A stretch of 43,387 nt of DNA from Mesorhizobium sp. Lineage in GTDB: Bacteria > Pseudomonadota > Alphaproteobacteria > Rhizobiales > Rhizobiaceae. The DNA is taken from NCBI GenBank assembly GCA_022833215.1, contig JAIPUZ010000081.1:1-43387 (forward strand), read 5' to 3'. The number at the start of each line of letters is the position of its first letter. The first letter of the stretch is position 1. The position numbers and the translations under genes are program-made. Shown piece after piece: positions 17,615 to 25,503 of this stretch. A model generated the notes under the pieces. It did not search any database. It was not told the DNA's origin and worked only from the letters and a program-made list of their open reading frames with translations.

Positions 17615-19351
17615 CTACTCGGCGGCTCTGTTCAGGTGTTCCTCGCTTGCCAACGCGGTCCAGGCGTCGAATTGCGACAGGAAGACCCGGCCGGTGAGCT
17701 CGCTCAGGAAATGCGAGGTCTCGAGCCGGTCCATCACCGGGCCCTTGACCTCGGAAAGGTGCAGCCGCACGCCCATGTCCTTGAGCCGCCGGTTGATCGC
17801 CTCGAGGCTTTCCAGCGCCGAGAAATCCACCTCGTTCACGGCCGAGAACATCAGCACCACGTCGGTGATGCCGCAACCCTCGGTCACGCGGCTCTGGATC
17901 AGGTCCTCGAGGAAGCGGGCGTTTACGAAATAGAGGCTCTCGTCCACCCGCAGGGTCAGGAGGTGCGGCCGGGTGTCCACCTTGTGCCGCCGCACGTTGC
18001 GGAAATGCTGGGTGCCGGGCACCAGCCCCACCTCGGCCACGTGCGGGCGCGAGGTCTTGTAGAGGTGCAGAAGGACCGAGATCGCCACGCCGCTGGCCAC
18101 GCCGGTTTCCACGCCCATCAGCAGGGTCAGGACGATCGTCGCCGCGACGGCGGTGAAATCGGCCCTGGAATAGCCCCAGGTCTTCTGCAGGATCGACAGG
18201 TCCACGAGGCTGAGCACCGCGACGATGATCGTGGCCGCCAGCGTCGCGGTCGGCAGGTAATGGACCAGCGGCGTCAGGAACAGCGAGGCGAAGAGCAGCC
18301 CCAGCGCGGTGAAGGCGCCGGCGGCCGGGGTCTCGGCGCCCGCGTCGAAATTGACGACCGAGCGCGCGAAGCCACCCGTGACCGGGTAACCCCCGGTGAA
18401 GGCGGCCCCGAGATTGGCCGCGCCCAGCCCGATCAGTTCCTGGTCGGGGTCGATCCGCTGGCGCTTCTTCGCGGCGAGCGTCTGTGCGACCGAGATCGAT
18501 TCGACGAAACCGATGATCGAGATCAGGATCGCCGGCACCAAAAGCGCGCCCAGAAGGTTCGGCGCGAAGGCGGGCAGCGTCAGCGGCGGCAGGCCCTGCG
18601 GCACCTCGCCCACGATCCTGACACCCCGCGCGTCGAGCCCCAAGGCCCAGACCGCCAGCGTCGTCACAACCACGGCGGCCACCGGGCCGGCCTTGGTCAG
18701 AACGTCCGCCATCAGCGGCGACAGACCCATGCGCCGCAGCGCCGGCTTGAGGTTCTTGCGCACCCAGAACAGGAAGGCGGTCGCGGCCACGCCGATCACG
18801 AGGGTGATCCAGTTCACCTGGTCCAGATGCGCGAAGATCGAGCCCAGCATCTGCGGCAGGGTGTGCCCGTGGGCCGAGACCCCAAGAATGTGCTTGAGCT
18901 GGCTGGTGGCGATCAGGATGCCAGAGGCGGTGATGAAACCCGCGATCACCGGGTGCGACAGGAAGTTCGCAAGGAACCCCAGCCGGAACACGCCCAGGAG
19001 AACGAGGAACCCGCCCGACAGGAAGGCCAGCGTCAGGGCGGCCACCGCGTAGCCCGCCGTGCCCTGATCGGCCACCTGCCCCACGGCGCTGGCGGTCAGG
19101 AGCGAGACCACGGCCACCGGCCCCACCGCCAGCGCCCGGCTGGTGCCGAAGATCGCATAGAGGATGATCGGCGCGATCGAGGCGTAGATCCCGGCCTGCG
19201 CCGGAAGCCCGGCAAGAAGCGCGTAGGCCAGAGATTGCGGGATCAGCATGATCGTCACGATCACCGCGGCGATCATGTCGTTGGAAAAGGCGGTCCGGTC
19301 ATAGGTGCGACCCCAGTCGAGGATCGGCAGATAGCGGCGGAGCGTGGTCAT
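17615..19351 (-). CDS. SulP family anion transporter with STAS domain
   Basis: A 578-residue protein. About 11-14 hydrophobic segments occupy residues 20-430, including MIAAVIVTIMLIPQSLAYALLAGLP, the SulP signature region, and VESISVAQTLAAKKRQRIDPDQELIGLGAAN. A soluble STAS domain follows (DIVLMFSAVNEVDFSALESLEAI-like, residues ~455-560). SulP proteins move sulfate, bicarbonate or other anions across the inner membrane. It is the last gene of the minus-strand sulfur operon, 131 nt after the SQR fusion. Sulfate or sulfite export of the oxidation products would fit the context, but direction and substrate are inference. Confidence 0.9.
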   Translation of the reverse strand: MTTLRRYLPILDWGRTYDRTAFSNDMIAAVIVTIMLIPQSLAYALLAGLPAQAGIYASIAPIILYAIFGTSRALAVGPVAVVSLLTASAVGQVADQGTAGYAVAALTLAFLSGGFLVLLGVFRLGFLANFLSHPVIAGFITASGILIATSQLKHILGVSAHGHTLPQMLGSIFAHLDQVNWITLVIGVAATAFLFWVRKNLKPALRRMGLSPLMADVLTKAGPVAAVVVTTLAVWALGLDARGVRIVGEVPQGLPPLTLPAFAPNLLGALLVPAILISIIGFVESISVAQTLAAKKRQRIDPDQELIGLGAANLGAAFTGGYPVTGGFARSVVNFDAGAETPAAGAFTALGLLFASLFLTPLVHYLPTATLAATIIVAVLSLVDLSILQKTWGYSRADFTAVAATIVLTLLMGVETGVASGVAISVLLHLYKTSRPHVAEVGLVPGTQHFRNVRRHKVDTRPHLLTLRVDESLYFVNARFLEDLIQSRVTEGCGITDVVLMFSAVNEVDFSALESLEAINRRLKDMGVRLHLSEVKGPVMDRLETSHFLSELTGRVFLSQFDAWTALASEEHLNRAAE

Positions 19352-19482
19352 CGTCTTGGTCCTGGAAATGGGACGATCAGAGCGGGTTCACCCTGATCGT
19401 CCGGTCGTGGCCCGACAGGGAGGTGCCGAGACCGTCGGTTCGCAGCGGCCGGGACGGTCGCCGGATGCTGGAGCGGAGCCGG

Positions 19483-21165
19483 CTATTCCGCCGCCCCGAC
19501 CTTGATCGGCTCGGGTTGCGCCAGCCATTCGCGGCCCTTCAGCATCGCCTTCCAGTAGATCGGCGGCAGCATCCTCTCCTTCAGGAACCAGGCCGCGCGC
19601 GAGGGCTTGGTGCCATCCAGCAGGATCTTCGGGAAGGACGGCTTCAGCACCCCGCCATAGCCGAATTCGGCCAGCACGATCTTGCCGCGCTCCACCGTCA
19701 GCGGGCAGGAGCCGTAGCCGTCGTAAGCGGCAACCGGGCTGCGCCCCTCGATATCGGCCACAATGTTGTCGGCCACCGTCGGCGCCTGCTTGCGCGCGGC
19801 GGCGGCAGTCTTGGCATTGGGCGCGTTCATCACGTCGCCAAGTGACCAGATGTTCTCGTAGGTCTTGTGGCGCAGGGTGGCCTGGTCGACGTCCACCCAA
19901 CCGGCGGCATCGGCCAGTGGCGAGACGCGGATGAAATCGGGCGCGACCTGCGGCGGGCAGACGTGGATCATGTCGAAATCGACCGTCACCTCGGCCGGCT
20001 CGGTGTCCGGCCTGGCCACCTTGAAGGTCACCTTCTTCGCCGCGCCGTCGATGGCCACGAGGTTGTGGAAAAAGTTCAGCGTCGCGTCGTATTTCTCAAC
20101 GTATTTCATCAGTGCCGGGACATACTCCTTGACTCCGAAGAGCACGCCACCGGCGTTCATGAACTGGATGTCGATATTCTTCAGCACGCCGCGGCGATGC
20201 CAGGCGTCGCCCGACAGATACATCGCCTTCTGCGGGGCGCCCGCGCATTTGATCGGCATCGGCGGCTGGGTAAAGAGCGCCCGGCCCGCCCTCATCTCCC
20301 GAACCAGTTGCCAGGTGTAGGGCGCGAGATCGAAGCGGTAGTTCGAGGTCACGCCATTGCGCCCGAGCGTTTCGGGCAGGCCCTCGACGGCGTCCCAGTC
20401 CAGCTTGAGCCCCGGCGCGACGACCAGCCGGTCGTATTTGACCACCCGGCATCCGTCGAGGATCACGGCGTCGTTCTTCGGCTCGAAGGCGGCCACGGCA
20501 GCCTTGATCCATTTCACGCCGGCCGGGATCAGCGAGGCCATCGTGCGGGCGGTCTCGTCCGGCTCGAACACGCCGGCGCCGACCAGCGTCCAGCCGGGCT
20601 GGTAGTAGTGCACGTCGGCCGGGTCGATTATGGCGACCGACAGGTCCGACTTGCGGCGCAACAGGCTGGCGGCGGTGGCGATACCCCCGGCCCCGCCGCC
20701 GACGATGACCACGTCGAACTTCGCGTCGCCCGTGTCCGTCGGCGTCCTGCCGCCATTGGCGATGCGCCGCGCCACGCCGGACATGTCGTAACCGGCGGCC
20801 TTGGTGGCGGCGAGGATTTCGGGCAGCGGGCGCTTCTTCGCCTCGTGCAGCGACCAGAGCGTGGCCGAGCGCGTGCCGGTGCGGCAATAGCCGAGGACCG
20901 GCCGCGGCAGGTCCTTGAGCGCCGCGCCGAAGGCCTCGACATCCTCGTCACGCACCATGCCCGACTGAACTGGCACATAGGCCACTTCCAGTCCTGCCTT
21001 CTTCGCCGCCGTTTCGATCTCTTCGAAGGTCGGCTGGTCGGGGCCCTCGCCGTCTGGACGGTTGCAGATGATGGCCTTGAACCCCGTCTCCTTGATGGCG
21101 TCGATCTCGTCCGGCGTGATCTGCGGAGTGACCGAGAATTTGTCCGTAATCTTCTTGATGTCCAT
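19483..21165 (-). CDS. bifunctional DUF442 (phosphatase/rhodanese-like) - sulfide:quinone oxidoreductase fusion
   Basis: A 560-residue two-domain protein. Residues 1-~125 are a DUF442 (beta-lactamase hydrolase-like) domain with the loop YCRTGTRS (Cys94). Residues ~150-560 are a flavoprotein of the sulfide:quinone oxidoreductase type related to mitochondrial SQOR: FAD motif DVVIVGGGAGGIATAASL, the PIKCAGAPQKAMYL motif with redox Cys307, PLADAAGWVDVD and the C-terminal DGYGSCPLTVERGKIVLAE. It should oxidise H2S to sulfane sulfur and reduce the quinone pool at the inner membrane; the N-terminal domain may accept the persulfide. The second SQOR cysteine, in a GDC context, is Val445 here (SLGDVMN), while Cys403 occurs in HVCPPQ. 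The start ATG at 21165 has GAGGAG upstream; an in-frame opening beyond it was excluded. Confidence 0.9.
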   Translation of the reverse strand: MDIKKITDKFSVTPQITPDEIDAIKETGFKAIICNRPDGEGPDQPTFEEIETAAKKAGLEVAYVPVQSGMVRDEDVEAFGAALKDLPRPVLGYCRTGTRSATLWSLHEAKKRPLPEILAATKAAGYDMSGVARRIANGGRTPTDTGDAKFDVVIVGGGAGGIATAASLLRRKSDLSVAIIDPADVHYYQPGWTLVGAGVFEPDETARTMASLIPAGVKWIKAAVAAFEPKNDAVILDGCRVVKYDRLVVAPGLKLDWDAVEGLPETLGRNGVTSNYRFDLAPYTWQLVREMRAGRALFTQPPMPIKCAGAPQKAMYLSGDAWHRRGVLKNIDIQFMNAGGVLFGVKEYVPALMKYVEKYDATLNFFHNLVAIDGAAKKVTFKVARPDTEPAEVTVDFDMIHVCPPQVAPDFIRVSPLADAAGWVDVDQATLRHKTYENIWSLGDVMNAPNAKTAAAARKQAPTVADNIVADIEGRSPVAAYDGYGSCPLTVERGKIVLAEFGYGGVLKPSFPKILLDGTKPSRAAWFLKERMLPPIYWKAMLKGREWLAQPEPIKVGAAE

Positions 21166-21179
21166 TGCTCGCGTACTCC

Positions 21180-22085
21180 TCAGAACTTGTTTGCCGGAAT
21201 CTTGAAGTAGCTGTGGCCGTCGCCCTCTGGCTCGGGCAGCCGACCACCGCGAAGGTTGACCTGGAGCGCCGCGAGCATCCGGTCGGGCAGCGGCAGGGTC
21301 TTGTCGCGTTCTTTCCGGAGGCGGACGTATTCGTCCTTCGGTCGCCCACCGCCGACATGAATGTTGTTGGCCTTCTGCTCGCCCACGGTGCTTTCCCATG
21401 CCGGCTCGTCGCGATCCTTCGTGCCGTAGTCATGGCCAATGAAGATGCGGTAGTCGTCAGGGTGGTCGAGGATCGCCATGATGCTGTCGTAAAGCTGGCC
21501 GGCATCGCCGCCGGGGAAATCGGCCCGCGCCGTGCCGGCATCGGGCTGCATCAGCGTGTCATGGGCAAATATCGCGTCGCCCACGACATAGGTGATCGAG
21601 CCCAGCGTATGGCCCGGCGACAGCATCACCTTGACGTCGAGGTTGCCGATCCTGAGGCGGTCGCCATCGGCAAAGAGCCGGTCGAAGTCGGGGTCGACGG
21701 GGAAGGCGTCCGGCATGTTGTAGATCTTGCGCCAGAGCGCAGCGATCTCCCGCGCCTTCTCGCCGATCGCCATCGGCGCGCCCGTTCTCTCCTTCAGCCA
21801 GGCCGCCGCCATGAAGTGATCGGCGTGGGGGTGCGTATCGAGGATCCATTCCAGTTCGAGCCCCTCCCGCTCGACGTAGTCCAGCGCCCACTGGGCATGG
21901 TCGAACGCGGTGGAGAACGATCGCGGATCGAACTGCTGGACGATGTCGATGAGCGCGCATTTCTTCGTCTCTTCGTCGACGCAGATATACTGGCAGCTAC
22001 CGGTATCGGGCTCGTAAAAGCCGACGACGCGCGGGCTGCCGGCGCCGCGCGAAGGTGACACCCTGCTGATGATATCCTGGGACAC
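21180..22085 (-). CDS. MBL-fold metallo-hydrolase, ETHE1-like persulfide dioxygenase
   Basis: About 301 residues from the GTG at 22085, which is preceded by GGAGG; an ATG at 22115, directly after the bacterioferritin stop, would add ten residues. The metal motif is THPHADH (His85, His87, Asp89, His90), followed by SPGHTLGSITY, FAHDTLMQPDAG and GHDYG, the ETHE1/Blh subgroup pattern with PDAGTARADFPGGDAGQLYDSI. The end VNLRGG...KIPANKF is shared with the second metallo-hydrolase of this operon. Likely role: iron-dependent oxidation of glutathione persulfide to sulfite and glutathione, downstream of SQR. It lies 14 nt upstream of the SQR fusion gene. Confidence 0.85.
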   Translation of the reverse strand: MSQDIISRVSPSRGAGSPRVVGFYEPDTGSCQYICVDEETKKCALIDIVQQFDPRSFSTAFDHAQWALDYVEREGLELEWILDTHPHADHFMAAAWLKERTGAPMAIGEKAREIAALWRKIYNMPDAFPVDPDFDRLFADGDRLRIGNLDVKVMLSPGHTLGSITYVVGDAIFAHDTLMQPDAGTARADFPGGDAGQLYDSIMAILDHPDDYRIFIGHDYGTKDRDEPAWESTVGEQKANNIHVGGGRPKDEYVRLRKERDKTLPLPDRMLAALQVNLRGGRLPEPEGDGHSYFKIPANKF

Positions 22086-22115
22086 TCCTCTGTTCCTCCG
22101 ATGTTTCTTGCGCAT

Positions 22116-22606
22116 TCAGCCTTCGGCGCCGGAAGCGCCGAGGAAGCGGACAGCATAGACGGCTTCTCCGAGCCTTTCGATCAGGTCGAGCTGGGTCTCG
22201 AGCCAGGCCTTGTGGCCTTCCTCGTCGAGCACAATCTGCTCAAAGAGCAGCCGCGAACCGATGTCACCTTCGGCGCCGGCTTCCTTCGCCGCCTTTGTAT
22301 ATTTGTATAGAAGCGGATCGCGTTCTCTTCGTCCTTCAGATCGGCCTCGAACATCTCGCGCAACGATGTCGCGCGCACCGGTGCCTTCTCGAAGGCGACC
22401 TCGGGCTCGCCGCCGAGGAAGAGGATGCGGTCGAGGAAACGGTCCGAATGTTCCGTCTCTTCGGCCTGCTCCTGCCGCATCATCTCGGCCAGGCCCGGCA
22501 GCCCCCAGTCGTCCAGAACCTGCGCGTGCAACTGATACTGATGAGTGGCCGTGATCTCCATCTGGAGCGCGGTGTTCAGGTTCCGAATGGTCTGCTTCTG
22601 TTCCAT
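22116..22606 (-). pseudogene. bacterioferritin, disrupted by an 8-bp tandem duplication
   Basis: The N-terminal part, MEQKQTIRNLNTALQMEITATHQYQLHAQ... through EADLKDEENAIRFYT, is a ferritin-like four-helix protein with iron ligands EITATHQYQLH and EQAEETEHSDRF. After codon ~102 the frame goes wrong because TATACAAA occurs twice in tandem (22294-22309 on the plus strand). Removing one copy restores KAAKEAGAEGDIGSRLLFEQ, then VLDEEGHKAWLETQLDLIE..., ending at TGA 22116 with a normal ~160 residues. As read, translation would instead end at 22181 with a basic 141-residue nonsense tail and lose the C-terminal helices that hold ligands DEEGH. Either a true mutation, a phase-variable site or a base-calling problem. 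Confidence 0.88.
22294..22309. repeat. 8-bp tandem duplication (TTTGTATA x2) inside the bacterioferritin gene
   Basis: Two exact adjacent copies of TTTGTATA (TATACAAA on the coding strand). The unit length is not a multiple of three, so it shifts the reading frame; deletion of one unit gives an uninterrupted ferritin. Confidence 0.95.
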
Positions 22607-22646
22607 TTTCCTTCCTCCTGTCGGTCGTCTCGGGTAGCCGCGGGGC

Positions 22647-23594
22647 TCAGAGCTTGTTGACCGGCACCTTGAGCATCTTGTCGCCGTGCTGGTCGGTCGG
22701 GATGTGGCCGGCGCGGATGTTCACCTGGATCGACGGGATGATAAGCGTGGGCATCTTCAGCGTCTTGTCGCGCTCGGTGCGGATGCGGATGAACTCCTCG
22801 CGGGTCTTGCCGCCGCCCACGTGGATGTTGTTCGCCTTTTCCTCGGCGACGGTGGTCTCCCACTTCACCTCGCGCCCGCCGGGCATGTAGTCGTGGCACA
22901 TGAAGAGCCGCATCTCGCCGGGCAGGCTGAGCACCTTCTGGATGCTGTCATAAAGCGTGCCGGCATCGCCGCCGGGGAAGTCGGCCCGCGCCGAGCCGCC
23001 GTCGGGCATGAAGAGCGTGTCGCCCACGAAGGCCGCATCGCCGATGACATGGGTCATGCAGGCGGGCGTGTGGCCCGGCGTGTGCATGGCAAAGGCCGTC
23101 ATGTTGCCGATCTTGTAGGTCATGCCGTCGGTGAACAGCGCATCGAACTGCGAGCCGTCGCGCTGGAACTCGGTGCCCTCGTTGAAGATCTTGCCGAAGA
23201 CCTCCTGCACGATCTTGATGTTCTCGCCGATGCCGATCTTGCCGCCCAGCTTTTCCTGGATGTAGGGCGCGGCCGAGAGATGGTCGGCATGGGCGTGGGT
23301 CTCGATGATCCACTCGAGCTTCAGGCCCTGGCGCTCGATCTCGGAGATCAGCATGTCGGCATGCTCGAAGGTGATCCGGCCGGCGGCATAGTCGATGTCC
23401 ATCACGCTGTCGATGATGGCGGCCGCGTTCGAGGTCGGGTCCTTGACGATGTAGCTGATCGTCGCCGTGGCCTCGTCGTAGAAGCCCTGAATCTCGGGCT
23501 TCACGCTCATGTCCACCGGGTAATCGGCGATCGGCGTGGCGATGGCGTCGGCCATCTTTTGATCGTGGGCTTGAATCTGGTCTTGCTTGGTCAT
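22647..23594 (-). CDS. MBL-fold metallo-hydrolase, ETHE1/Blh-like persulfide dioxygenase
   Basis: A 315-residue paralogue of the metallo-hydrolase at 21180-22085. The metal motif THAHADH lies at residues 99-105; TPGHTPACMTHV, VGDTLFMPDGGSARADFPGGDAG and CHDYMPGG follow, and the end is VNIRAG...KVPVNKL. The start ATG at 23594 has AAAGGAG upstream; the in-frame opening further upstream overlaps the DUF6691 gene and is not coding. Probably also oxidises low-molecular-weight persulfides, perhaps with a different partner or substrate. It lies 28 nt after the DUF6691 gene and 40 nt before the bacterioferritin gene. Confidence 0.85.
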   Translation of the reverse strand: MTKQDQIQAHDQKMADAIATPIADYPVDMSVKPEIQGFYDEATATISYIVKDPTSNAAAIIDSVMDIDYAAGRITFEHADMLISEIERQGLKLEWIIETHAHADHLSAAPYIQEKLGGKIGIGENIKIVQEVFGKIFNEGTEFQRDGSQFDALFTDGMTYKIGNMTAFAMHTPGHTPACMTHVIGDAAFVGDTLFMPDGGSARADFPGGDAGTLYDSIQKVLSLPGEMRLFMCHDYMPGGREVKWETTVAEEKANNIHVGGGKTREEFIRIRTERDKTLKMPTLIIPSIQVNIRAGHIPTDQHGDKMLKVPVNKL

Positions 23595-23622
23595 GTCGTG
23601 AACTCCTTTGTACTGGTCCGCG

Positions 23623-24063
23623 TCAAGCCGAGGCCGACCGCGGCAGGATGGATTGCCCCTTGAGAATGCGGGCCAGAGCAAGGCCCAGGCCGACGGCGCC
23701 CAGGAACAGCGCCACCTCCCAGCGGCCCATGCCAAGGGCCGGGATGGCCGCGCCCGGGCAGAACCCGGCGATGCCCCAGCCGATGCCGAACAGGGCCGAG
23801 CCACCGACAAGGCGCGCGTCGATCACGTTCGAATTGGGCACCTGGAAGCGGTCCTCGAACAGCGGCGTCGCGCGCCGCCAGACCAGCCGGTAGCCGATGA
23901 AGGTGACGGCGACGGCGCCGCCCATGACGAAGGCGAGGCTCAGGTCCCAGGTGCCGGCGATGTCGAAGAAATTCAGCACCTTGGCCGGGTTCATCATGCC
24001 CGAAATCGCGATCCCGAGACCGAAGACTAGGCCCGTGGCCCATGCGTAGATCAGTTTCATCAT
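23623..24063 (-). CDS. DUF6691 family membrane protein (YeeE/YedE half, PmpB-like)
   Basis: A 146-residue membrane protein with about four hydrophobic segments; N-terminal KLIYAWATGLVFGLGIAISGMMNPAKVLNF-type sequence and a late GWGIAGFCPGAAIPALGMG with Cys102. Together with the gene just upstream it forms the two-part version of YeeE, a thiosulfate/sulfur-compound transporter family. ATG 24063 (a second ATG follows) lies 1 nt after the upstream stop. Role in moving thiosulfate or persulfide-related sulfur is inferred from family and operon. Confidence 0.85.
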   Translation of the reverse strand: MMKLIYAWATGLVFGLGIAISGMMNPAKVLNFFDIAGTWDLSLAFVMGGAVAVTFIGYRLVWRRATPLFEDRFQVPNSNVIDARLVGGSALFGIGWGIAGFCPGAAIPALGMGRWEVALFLGAVGLGLALARILKGQSILPRSASA

Positions 24064-24064
24064 G

Positions 24065-24496
24065 TCAGGCTCCGATGACGTGGCGGATGACGAAGACGGT
24101 GATGGCGGCCGTGGCCATGAAGGTGGGCACCGCGACGAGCGAGCGCAGCGAGAGGCGCGAGAGCCCGCAGACCCCGTGGCCCGAGGTGCAGCCCGAGCCG
24201 AAGCTGGCGCCAAGCCCTACGATCACGCCTCCAATGGCGATTATCAGCGGGCTGACGGGCACGTCCAGCGCCGGCCAGGCGCCGGTGGCCAGGAAGATCA
24301 AGCCGGGTGCCATGACCATGCCCAGCACCAGCGTGGCGCGCCAGGCGAATTCCGGACAGCGCTCGGGAAAGATCAGCCCCGACAGGATGCCGGTCGCACC
24401 GAAGATGCGGCCCAGGCCCAGCATCAGCAGCACGGCGGCGAGCCCGATCAAGAGGCCGCCCCCGAAAGAGGCAAAGGGAGTGAAAGCCGTTTCCAT
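24065..24496 (-). CDS. YeeE/YedE family transporter (PmpA-like)
   Basis: A 143-residue membrane protein with four to five hydrophobic segments. The signature GSGCTSGHGVCGLSR (Cys103 and Cys110) is the conserved cysteine segment through which YeeE-type channels pass thiosulfate. It pairs with the DUF6691 gene starting 1 nt downstream. The ATG lies 1 nt after the stop of the DUF2892 gene, so translation is coupled. Confidence 0.88.
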   Translation of the reverse strand: METAFTPFASFGGGLLIGLAAVLLMLGLGRIFGATGILSGLIFPERCPEFAWRATLVLGMVMAPGLIFLATGAWPALDVPVSPLIIAIGGVIVGLGASFGSGCTSGHGVCGLSRLSLRSLVAVPTFMATAAITVFVIRHVIGA

Positions 24497-24497
24497 C

Positions 24498-24713
24498 TCA
24501 GCACTCCCGGCAGGTCTTGAGGCCGATCAGCCGATAGAGCGGGCAGAAGCGGAACGCCGCTGTCGCCAGCATCACCAGCCCGACCGCGCCTGCGCCCCAC
24601 TTCCAGACTGCGGCTTCCATCAGCTGCAGGCCGCCGAAGAAGGCGAGGTAGAGCAGCACCAGCCCGAGCGCCGCGCGCACCACCCGGTCAAGGGTTCCGA
24701 CATTGGTGTTCAT
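24498..24713 (-). CDS. DUF2892 (YgaP-type transmembrane) protein, first gene of the sulfur operon
   Basis: 71 residues: MNTNVGTLDRVVRAALGLVL..., two transmembrane segments (~residues 12-29 and 36-56) and the end FRFCPLYRLIGLKTCREC with three cysteines. This matches the inner-membrane domain that in E. coli YgaP is fused to a rhodanese. GGAGG is 5 nt before the ATG at 24713; the longer in-frame ATG at 24731 would put that Shine-Dalgarno inside the gene. The palindrome at 24770-24782 lies 57 nt upstream. Confidence 0.85.
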   Translation of the reverse strand: MNTNVGTLDRVVRAALGLVLLYLAFFGGLQLMEAAVWKWGAGAVGLVMLATAAFRFCPLYRLIGLKTCREC

Positions 24714-24769
24714 GGTGTCCTCCGATTTCAAAGCTGGAGGACAGATAGAAGTTTGATCAGCGCTCTACA

Positions 24770-24782
24770 GTGACAATGTCAC
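24770..24782. promoter_or_regulatory. palindromic operator GTGACAATGTCAC upstream of the sulfur operon
   Basis: A perfect 13-bp palindrome with arms GTGAC/GTCAC around AAT, 57 nt upstream of the DUF2892 start. The same arms occur at 26022-26034. The TGAC/GTCA core resembles half-sites of Crp/Fnr-type regulators, and such a regulator is encoded next door, but the 3-nt centre is one shorter than in classical Fnr/Dnr boxes. Confidence 0.7.
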
Positions 24783-24837
24783 CCAACGGCGATTTTCTCG
24801 ATGGACCGCTTCGACGGCCCCTTGAAACGGGCCCGTC

Positions 24838-25503
24838 TCAGCGGCTTGCCGCCAGCCTTCTCAGCCCCGCCTTGTCTGTCAGCGTGATGCGCCCACGAGA
24901 TTGTTCGACCAGGCCGCGTTTATGGAAATCGTTCAGGATGCGCGAGATCACCTCGCGCGCGGTCCCAAGCTCCTTGGCCAGATCATGATGGGTGGCAGAG
25001 ATTTCCTTGAAGTCTCCGGCAAGGGCCAGAAGCCGTTCCGCCAGCCGCACGTCCATCCGGCCGAAGGCAACATCGTCGATGACGCGCAGAAGGTCGATCA
25101 GCCGCCGGGAATAGGCGGCAAAGACGAAGCTGCGAAAATCGGGTTCCTCGCCGGCCAGTTGGTCGAACGCCGTGCGCGGCAGATTGACGACGGTGACATC
25201 TGTCTCTGCGATCCCCTCGGCGTTGTAGGCTTCCTCGGCCAACATGCAGGCGGTGGTCAGCACGCAGCTTTCGCCTGCCTCCACCCGGTAGAGCACGATC
25301 TCCCGCCCCCGGTCCGAGCTTTGCGAGACGCGGATCGTGCCGTCATGCAGGAACAACAGGCCATCGGGCACCTTGGCCGGACCGAAGACCAGCGCCCCCT
25401 CGGGATAATGCCGCACCCGAGCCACCTGCAACAGCCGGTCGCGCACCCTGCGGGGCAGTTTCCGCGTGCCGGTGAAACGCTCCGTCCAGTCGCCAACGCT
25501 CAT
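24838..25503 (-). CDS. Crp/Fnr family transcriptional regulator, candidate persulfide/redox sensor
   Basis: A 221-residue protein with an N-terminal cNMP-binding-like beta barrel and a C-terminal winged helix (HHDLAKELGTAREVISRILNDFHKRGLV). It has exactly two cysteines, Cys80 and Cys86, in GESCVLTTACML, and lacks the N-terminal Fnr iron-sulfur cysteines and the Crp cAMP-binding arginine context. This Crp/Fnr subgroup often accompanies sulfur genes, and a thiol switch between the two cysteines is a plausible signal input (inference). It overlaps the Rrf2 gene stop by 4 bp (ATGA). The operator at 24770-24782 lies between its stop and the operon it probably controls. Confidence 0.88.
   Translation of the reverse strand: MSVGDWTERFTGTRKLPRRVRDRLLQVARVRHYPEGALVFGPAKVPDGLLFLHDGTIRVSQSSDRGREIVLYRVEAGESCVLTTACMLAEEAYNAEGIAETDVTVVNLPRTAFDQLAGEEPDFRSFVFAAYSRRLIDLLRVIDDVAFGRMDVRLAERLLALAGDFKEISATHHDLAKELGTAREVISRILNDFHKRGLVEQSRGRITLTDKAGLRRLAASR

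Noticed and set aside
17600-19396. Plus-strand open frame (598 codons) opposite the SulP gene
   Set aside because: Translation is almost entirely charged residues (His/Arg/Asp/Gln), typical of the reverse of membrane-protein codons.
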